Of a DNA stretch of 53,455 nt, positions 50,501 to 53,455 are shown piece by piece. The stretch covers positions 1 through 53,455 of the forward strand of contig CAMHKU010000008.1 in assembly GCA_946185805.1 (NCBI GenBank), read 5' to 3'. The stretch is from an uncultured Prevotellaceae bacterium. GTDB taxonomy: Bacteria; Bacteroidota; Bacteroidia; Bacteroidales; Bacteroidaceae. Numbering within the stretch: the stretch's first letter is position 1; each line of letters starts with the position of its first letter. The notes below the pieces were generated by a model. That model was not told the DNA's origin, did no database searches, and saw only the letters and a program-made list of their open reading frames with translations. The translations under genes were made by a program, and so were the position numbers.

Positions 50501-50717
50501 CTTGAGTGCTCCATTTCTTTTTAAAAGCTATTAGCGGTTTCCCCTCTTTGTCTAAGCCAAGCAGATCTTCCTTGCTGGAGTCAACATAAAGGAAATCTAC
50601 GTAGACGTCCTCAGCTGTCCTTTCGCTGTTATGGACGCTTTCATAGATACGTTTGCGGAGTTCGCAGATGACATTTCCGCCGGTACCGCCTAAACCGATA
50701 ATCAGATGTTTTGCCAT
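47592..50717 (-). CDS. Tubulin/FtsZ-superfamily protein (Tub_2-type), 1041 residues
   Basis: A large cytoplasmic GTP-binding tubulin homologue. The N-terminus has the T1-like loop IIGLGGTGGNVICEL (residues 6-20), an acidic strand (DFLYVDSSKED), a T3-like GAIIGAGIGGQRR (residues 120-132) and the tubulin signature ICAGLGGGTGSGTIID (GGGTGSG at 183-189). YIYLPEAIKNAERDREG follows. Residues beyond ~400 form a long, mostly helical region with no known domain, far larger than FtsZ, so this is not the division protein. It fits the Tub_2 (tubulin-like) family, whose role is unknown. Whether it polymerises cannot be told. The partner three-TM gene is 16 bases upstream and the zinc-ribbon gene 7 bases downstream. 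Confidence 0.85.
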   Translation of the reverse strand: MAKHLIIGLGGTGGNVICELRKRIYESVHNSERTAEDVYVDFLYVDSSKEDLLGLDKEGKPLIAFKKKWSTQGQSIKLKPEQTLYIGGLEADKIASLHRFNNLNSFYTEQDKEDTAKGMGAIIGAGIGGQRRRFGRMLFSNNSTSENSFLQRIANRIDSLHAQAREHGDNTGNVTFHICAGLGGGTGSGTIIDAISQIRHTYPQDGNEDQYRICLYIYLPEAIKNAERDREGFYRPNGYAALTELNALSVGAYQPIDITDKRDVDREEKRIRDAGFEAAYVYTNRNFVGNQYGLDELPNIAADFLFQKLFSGISPRFEANENVGATPEDINGTPVHSRKFLSFGIKRLIYPETEIKEYASYVYAYVGAMQMVYGWPKGAQFPIELTPDKVNVSPNEVCGTDDNHPMRQTLHLTDRLLRVDSEYFSKYHELASKAKWQSFIVFWDTLSKNLYSQIISREDFTKDQWLGKFNQGVMSQYQSYFRGNGVVNFFTNCRSDKGMLTDEVVSHVAAYLLEQWKLGRKSMMEVVKFLDILIEDCRKRYDRSDDDITNSARLAQKFNKEAEEQAKEFMDRGILSDIFNRSTKVFERYTQLKGRALAAQTHKMACEFAKELMASIIDGLVSMRAEADQFCSLLIKYIETQDSLCISTCREGDGGYKADSEVVKLYKPSEIRKLIDVFAHEEDKQKENIQEMRSNIVEGITNADNFKGLNQRFKDVDDLQDIANPVCWMKSEKRMNDFAVENPNQKIINVNVLEKLHEENDWERILERMCKDALVLIEKDGMEDGADRILTSMAQIGLPKFDDQRFKDAVEEKLKGTLAGEGYNAQMYETTHSQLVILTGKSSFPVRYVRSVKKLKESYDEFTKNNVSNYKIIHTESFARPLPSLYNKTEEELRKELYRALLVTYCVPGILAKETDKETGEVRDAVACKQSASGAKYCYNREDRPDDMASSFIFMGADIRKSMERLIKREGDVTMLVDLVDKQLAEKYRHNTKKKELMDEIRKFLKTTVSEAFDNNMTDRELQEYVKAADLLSEKELKQII

Positions 50718-50733
50718 TGTTATGTGTTTTTAG

Positions 50734-51327
50734 TTAGATAATATCATTAAAATTGTTGTAGTTGCTAAAATCGTCAAATTCCGATTCGTGTCGGACGGCT
50801 GGCCGACGTTTCTTACCGTTAAGGAGAAATATGCCTGTGAGGGTTATCAGCACAAATCCCAGCGTCCACATCACCCGGCGCAGGATGTAGTAGTTCACCG
50901 TGTCGTGCAGGTTGCCGGCGATGAAGTCTACCACGGAGTGACCGCCACCCTCCACGTAGCGAGTGGCTCGGTCGATGTCTACATCGTCTAACAGGGGGCC
51001 AAGCATGGGGAAATTGTTGCGTATGGACCTGATAGTACTACGGACGCTGGCAGTGGCGTCGCCGGCATAGTCGGCTGTACTGCCAATGATGCTGTTGGCA
51101 CTGTCACAGATGTCGCTGATATACCCCTTGGCATAAAGGGCACCGATTATCAGGGTGGTTTGCGCGCCAACGAACAGCGTCATTACAATGACGGGAATAA
51201 GGATGCCTGCAGAAGTGGCACTGCTACCCCAGAGGAAACGGCACAGGTAAAAAACCAGCGCGGCGATAGCTATGGCCAATACGGCTCCCCAAAATATGCA
51301 TCCTATAACGTTGCTTACTATAAACAT
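50734..51327 (-). CDS. Three-TM membrane protein next to tubulin-like gene
   Basis: 197 residues. Hydrophobic helices lie at about residues 7-30, 40-65 and 150-170, with an amphipathic middle (TASVRSTIRSIRNNFPMLGP). The last ~25 residues after GKKRRP are acidic and Asn/Phe-rich (EFDDFSNYNNFNDII), a tail that by the positive-inside rule should be cytoplasmic. It is the first gene of the tubulin-like run, and the spacing of 16 bases suggests coupled expression. It may anchor the tubulin-like protein at the inner membrane, which is inference. No family recognised. Confidence 0.72.
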   Translation of the reverse strand: MFIVSNVIGCIFWGAVLAIAIAALVFYLCRFLWGSSATSAGILIPVIVMTLFVGAQTTLIIGALYAKGYISDICDSANSIIGSTADYAGDATASVRSTIRSIRNNFPMLGPLLDDVDIDRATRYVEGGGHSVVDFIAGNLHDTVNYYILRRVMWTLGFVLITLTGIFLLNGKKRRPAVRHESEFDDFSNYNNFNDII

Positions 51328-51432
51328 CTTTGTTAGGGTGCGCCTCTTTCGGTAGGGCTTTAACCCCCTCCAGAGCCTTGCGTCTCTCCTGCAAAGCGTG
51401 TTTTTGTGATTGTCTTAGATTTGCCATAAGTA

Positions 51433-51480
51433 CGAAAAAAGCGTGAGAGTCTGTACTTTGCGCTTAGTAAACGCTTTTCC
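51433..51480 (-). terminator. Attenuator-like hairpin in the tubulin-operon leader
   Basis: On the minus strand AAAAGCGT pairs with ACGCTTTT with a 27-base loop, followed by a T run. It lies between the promoter at 51541-51548 and the first gene at 51327, so it could stop most transcripts early. The stem is only 8 bp, so this is tentative. Confidence 0.4.
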
Positions 51481-51540
51481 ATAAATATGTATCCCCGCCC
51501 TTCACCCGCCCCTCAGGGTCAGGTTACAGCATGGACGGCA

Positions 51541-51548
51541 CAAAAGTA
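51541..51548 (-). promoter_or_regulatory. Probable -7 box of the tubulin-like operon
   Basis: Reads TACTTTTG on the minus strand, giving a leader of about 200 bases before the first gene. It is the only TAnnTTTG box seen pointing into the operon in this gap. Confidence 0.6.
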
Positions 51549-51632
51549 GTGAATATTATTGAAACGGCCAAATTTTTGGCAAAAAAAGTTAATAATGTTA
51601 ATGTTGTTAGATGTTTGTCAGCGATTAATGAT

Positions 51633-51640
51633 TACCTTTG
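51633..51640 (+). promoter_or_regulatory. -7 box for recO
   Basis: TACCTTTG, 29 bases upstream of the recO ATG. Confidence 0.7.
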
Positions 51641-51668
51641 CAGTTGCTAACAGTCAAGAGAGAGAACG

Positions 51669-52394
51669 ATGCTGGAGAAGACCGAGGCCATAGTATTGCA
51701 CGCCTTTAAGTATGGCGAATCGCGCATGATCATCGATATGTTTACCCGTCGTCACGGACGGCTGTCGTTTGTGGCGGCGCTGCCCAAGAGCGGACGGGGC
51801 AAACTGAAGAAGCAGCTGTTTCAGCCGCTGACGCTGTTGGTGGTTGACTGCGACGTGAGACCGCGGCTGCAACTGCAGAAACTCAGCAGTGCAGCGCTGA
51901 TGATGCCATTGCCGCAACTGCAGGTGCATGAGGCGAAGCTGTCGATGACGCTCTTCCTGGGCGAGTTCCTGTATCATGCGCTGAAGGGCGAGCAGCAGAA
52001 CGAGCCGCTGTTCAGCTATATCACGAGCAGCCTGCAGTGGCTTGACGGTGCTGTCGGCCATGTGGCGAATTTCCATTTGGTGTTCCTGATGCACCTGGCG
52101 CGTTTCTTAGGCTTTTATCCCAACTTAGAGGGCTACCGCGAGGGCTGTTATTTCGACCTGCGGGCGTCGGCGTTTACGGCTGATATGCCGCTACACCGCG
52201 ACGTGCTCATGGCCGATGAGGCTGCCAAGGTGCAGCTGATGATGCGCATGGATTATGCCACGATGCATCTTTTCCGCCTCACGCGCCTTGACCGCCAGCG
52301 TCTGCTGGACATCATCCTTGCCTATTACCGTATCCATCTGCCGGCATTTCCTGAACTGCGCTCGCTCGACGTGCTGCAGCAGCTGTGGGGTTGA
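51669..52394 (+). CDS. recO: DNA repair protein RecO
   Basis: 241 residues, normal for RecO, the mediator that helps load RecA onto SSB-coated DNA and anneals strands in the RecFOR pathway. The N-terminal OB fold is clear (EKTEAIVLHAFKYGESRMII, FTRRHGRLSFVA). The helical C-terminal half has FLMHLARFLGFYPNLEG. Bacteroidota RecO proteins usually lack the four-Cys zinc site, and here only one or two cysteines are present. The stop TGA is part of an 8-bp repeat (GGTTGAGA), as at several other genes in this window. Confidence 0.93.
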   Translation: MLEKTEAIVLHAFKYGESRMIIDMFTRRHGRLSFVAALPKSGRGKLKKQLFQPLTLLVVDCDVRPRLQLQKLSSAALMMPLPQLQVHEAKLSMTLFLGEFLYHALKGEQQNEPLFSYITSSLQWLDGAVGHVANFHLVFLMHLARFLGFYPNLEGYREGCYFDLRASAFTADMPLHRDVLMADEAAKVQLMMRMDYATMHLFRLTRLDRQRLLDIILAYYRIHLPAFPELRSLDVLQQLWG

Positions 52395-52424
52395 GAGGTT
52401 GAGTGGTTGAGAGGTTTAGGGGGC
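52391..52424. repeat. 8-bp repeats beginning at the recO stop codon
   Basis: GGTTGA, GAGGTTGA, GTGGTTGA, GAGGTTTA run with an 8-bp period. The first unit supplies recO's TGA. Confidence 0.75.
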
Positions 52425-53014
52425 AAGGGAGTTTATCCAGACTTCGAGGTTGGTGTAGTCGGTGTTTAGGGAGTAGATGGTGGCGTCTTGGGCGTCGTTT
52501 GGATTCAGGTTATGAGCCTTCTCCCACTCGTCAGGTATGCCGTCGGCATCGCTGTCCTGAGGTGCCGGCTCCTGCTGCAGTGTTGGCCATCCGCCAGCCT
52601 CGGCGGGGGTGTCGATAATACCGTGGCGACCGTAGGGAGCCTCGCCGCGGGTCATTTGCCTGATGATTTCAGTGTCGTAGCTATCGCGGCGATGGCTGCA
52701 TCCCACGGCTTTCACTACGGCTCTGTAAGCCTGCTGCGCATCTTCTTGGGTGGCTATTGGCATGAAAGGGAACGGCTCCTCTTGGCGGCAGGAGTTGGGA
52801 CGCTTGCCGCCCACGCCGCTCCAGTTGTCATGGGTAACGCCGTCGTCGCCTTCCATCACATTGCCCTGCAGGTAGTAGCGACCGGTGCCGTCGTCGGCCA
52901 CGTCGAGCAGACGGCGATGTTGCGACGCCGGACCGGGTTTGTAATAGTTGGCCACCATATTGATTGCGCCGTGGCGGCCACCGCCGTAGGCCGACTTAAA
53001 GCCCCAGTTAGGCA
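52416..53014 (-). pseudogene. 3' part of a pectate lyase (PL1-like), 5' end lost
   Basis: Encodes the last ~195 residues of a secreted pectate lyase of the Bacteroidota type: NWGFKSAYGGGRHGAINMVA, NYYKPGPAS, LLDVADDGTGRYYLQGN, VTHDNWSGVGG, then the calcium-loop tail DSDADGIPDEWEKAHNLNP and NTDYTNLEVWINSL. The usual preceding parts (signal peptide, catalytic Asp and Arg helix rungs, YNxVIYNWGF) are missing. Homology stops at the Asn of NWGF (~53012), where unrelated sequence on the other strand begins. No start codon and no signal peptide can be supplied, so this is a broken gene. Confidence 0.82.
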
Positions 53015-53147
53015 TACTATGCCGACACCGTGGAGTGGGACTGGCAGGCATACCCTATCCTGCATCTCGACCTGAACGTGCAGAAATATGAAGCCAAAGA
53101 GGATCTCTATAAAGTGCTGAACCGCCATTTGGAGCTGTGGGAGCAGC
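53013..53147 (+). pseudogene. Internal fragment of AAA-ATPase-like gene
   Basis: A plus-strand frame encodes ADTVEWDWQAYPILHLDLN and KEDLYKVLNRHLELWE. This resembles the N-terminal region of the AAA-ATPase-like/PD-(D/E)XK (PF09820-type) proteins abundant in Prevotella and Bacteroides (WxxYPVLHLDLS, LxxxLxxxLxxxE). There is no start codon or Walker motif, and the frame loses family character after ~53147. It looks like a short piece captured between the pectate lyase remnant and another fragment. Confidence 0.6.
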
Positions 53148-53300
53148 CGGGCTGTTGCGCGCCGATATGCAGACGTGGCGTCTGTCAGGGAAAGGCTGTC
53201 ACCAACAGTTTTTCTGGTTGCCGACAGGGACCGACGGTGCACCGTTTATGTTGGAGCTCGTTACAGGCGACGACTTGTCAGTCCCTCTGGTTGTTGTTTG
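53148..53300 (+). pseudogene. C-terminal fragment of an unidentified gene
   Basis: In a different plus frame from the fragment before it, codons from about 53151 to the TGA at 53300 encode LLRADMQTWRLSGKGCHQQF, then FWLPTGTDGAPFMLELV and VPLVVV. The composition looks like real protein rather than a shadow, but I do not recognise it and no start exists. It suggests a second join near 53147. Confidence 0.4.
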
Positions 53301-53306
53301 ATGGGT

Positions 53307-53314
53307 GCAAAGAT
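53307..53314 (-). promoter_or_regulatory. Orphan -7 box pointing at the pectate lyase remnant
   Basis: Reads TATCTTTG on the minus strand, with no intact gene downstream. It may be the promoter of the gene that was lost here. Confidence 0.5.
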
Positions 53315-53418
53315 ACGGTGATACTTTTGAAAATGCAAGGAAAGGGGTGAGTATAGCGGAATCCTAAGTTTGCGCAGTGGCAGGCTACGGATAAATAGTA
53401 AATTCAACTTTCTCAAGT

Positions 53419-53455
53419 TGAAGGAGTTAGAAGGAGTTGTAGGGAGTTAGAAGGA
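53419..53455. repeat. 10-bp repeats at the window edge
   Basis: GGAGTTAGAA, GGAGTTGTAG, GGAGTTAGAA, then GGA: period 10. The same unit lies in reverse at 8338-8366. The array runs off the end of the window. Confidence 0.7.

Noticed and set aside
47592..50717. Calling the tubulin-like gene ftsZ
   Set aside because: It is about 1041 residues rather than ~430, lacks the FtsZ C-terminal tail, and is not in a division/cell-wall cluster.
51224..51427. 67-codon minus frame upstream of and overlapping the three-TM gene
   Set aside because: It overlaps that gene by about 100 bases and its second half has no protein character. A short leader peptide remains possible and is noted under the attenuation finding.

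Overview
The window looks like chromosomal DNA of a Bacteroidota bacterium, most likely a gut or rumen Prevotella-type organism (Prevotellaceae). The reasons are the many TAnnTTTG -7 promoter boxes with weak ribosome binding sites, the families present (S46 dipeptidyl-peptidase, LruC/DUF4842 lipoproteins, BACON domains, DUF3160, GPH transporter next to GH43, SpmA-SpmB fusion, C-terminal sorting-like tails) and the moderately high GC. This is inferred from families and signals, not from a marker gene.

Layout. 1-449: repeat-rich intergenic DNA. 450-3495 (-): pentose/oligosaccharide operon with a GPH transporter, a cytoplasmic GH43 and an ECF sigma factor. 3714-5789 (+): secreted sialate O-acetylesterase-like enzyme. 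5930-16009: a cluster of four LruC/DUF4842-type surface lipoproteins plus an InlB-repeat secreted protein. 16161-21095 (+): nucleoside-recognition (SpmA-SpmB) membrane protein, polysaccharide flippase and a DPP7-like S46 peptidase. 21161-22845 (+): a tiny transcription unit with a 33-residue ORF, TerC, tRNA-Arg(CCU) and a small membrane protein. 22862-28223 (-): an operon for a double-GNAT-like protein, a small secreted protein, a DUF3160 lipoprotein and a CapA-family protein. 28635-31256 (+): GH3 with a PA14 insert. 31338-32249 (-): Rpn/PDDEXK-type protein. 32364-51327 (-): a roughly 19 kb run of 14 co-directional genes headed by a three-TM protein and a 1041-residue tubulin/FtsZ-superfamily protein. 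51669-52394 (+): recO. 52416-53300: remnants, a 5'-truncated pectate lyase butted against a fragment of an AAA-ATPase-like gene and the tail of another gene.

The best candidate for an undescribed system is the tubulin-like operon. The cytoplasmic tubulin homologue (T1-like GLGGTGGN, T4-like GGGTGSG) sits beside a zinc-ribbon/TM/Big2 protein that could cross the inner membrane. It is followed by a string of exported proteins: an NTF2-like protein, PEGA+SUMF1, two CsgG/LpoB-like proteins, a beta-barrel and, further down, BACON, beta-helix and chitobiase-C-terminal-repeat proteins. Several are duplicated modules. Translational coupling (ATGA and ATGAATAA overlaps) and the lack of internal promoters suggest one expression unit, perhaps an envelope-spanning machine.

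A second unexplained layer is DNA-level. Degenerate short tandem repeats, most often with a 7-bp period (also 8, 9, 10, 13 and 21), sit at gene boundaries. At three genes the same 16-bp head (AGCGCTACGCTAGTGA) joins the gene exactly at its stop codon and completes it (TAG, TAA or TGA). Similar arrays occur inside the coding regions of the esterase and CapA genes, the latter flanked by inverted repeats.
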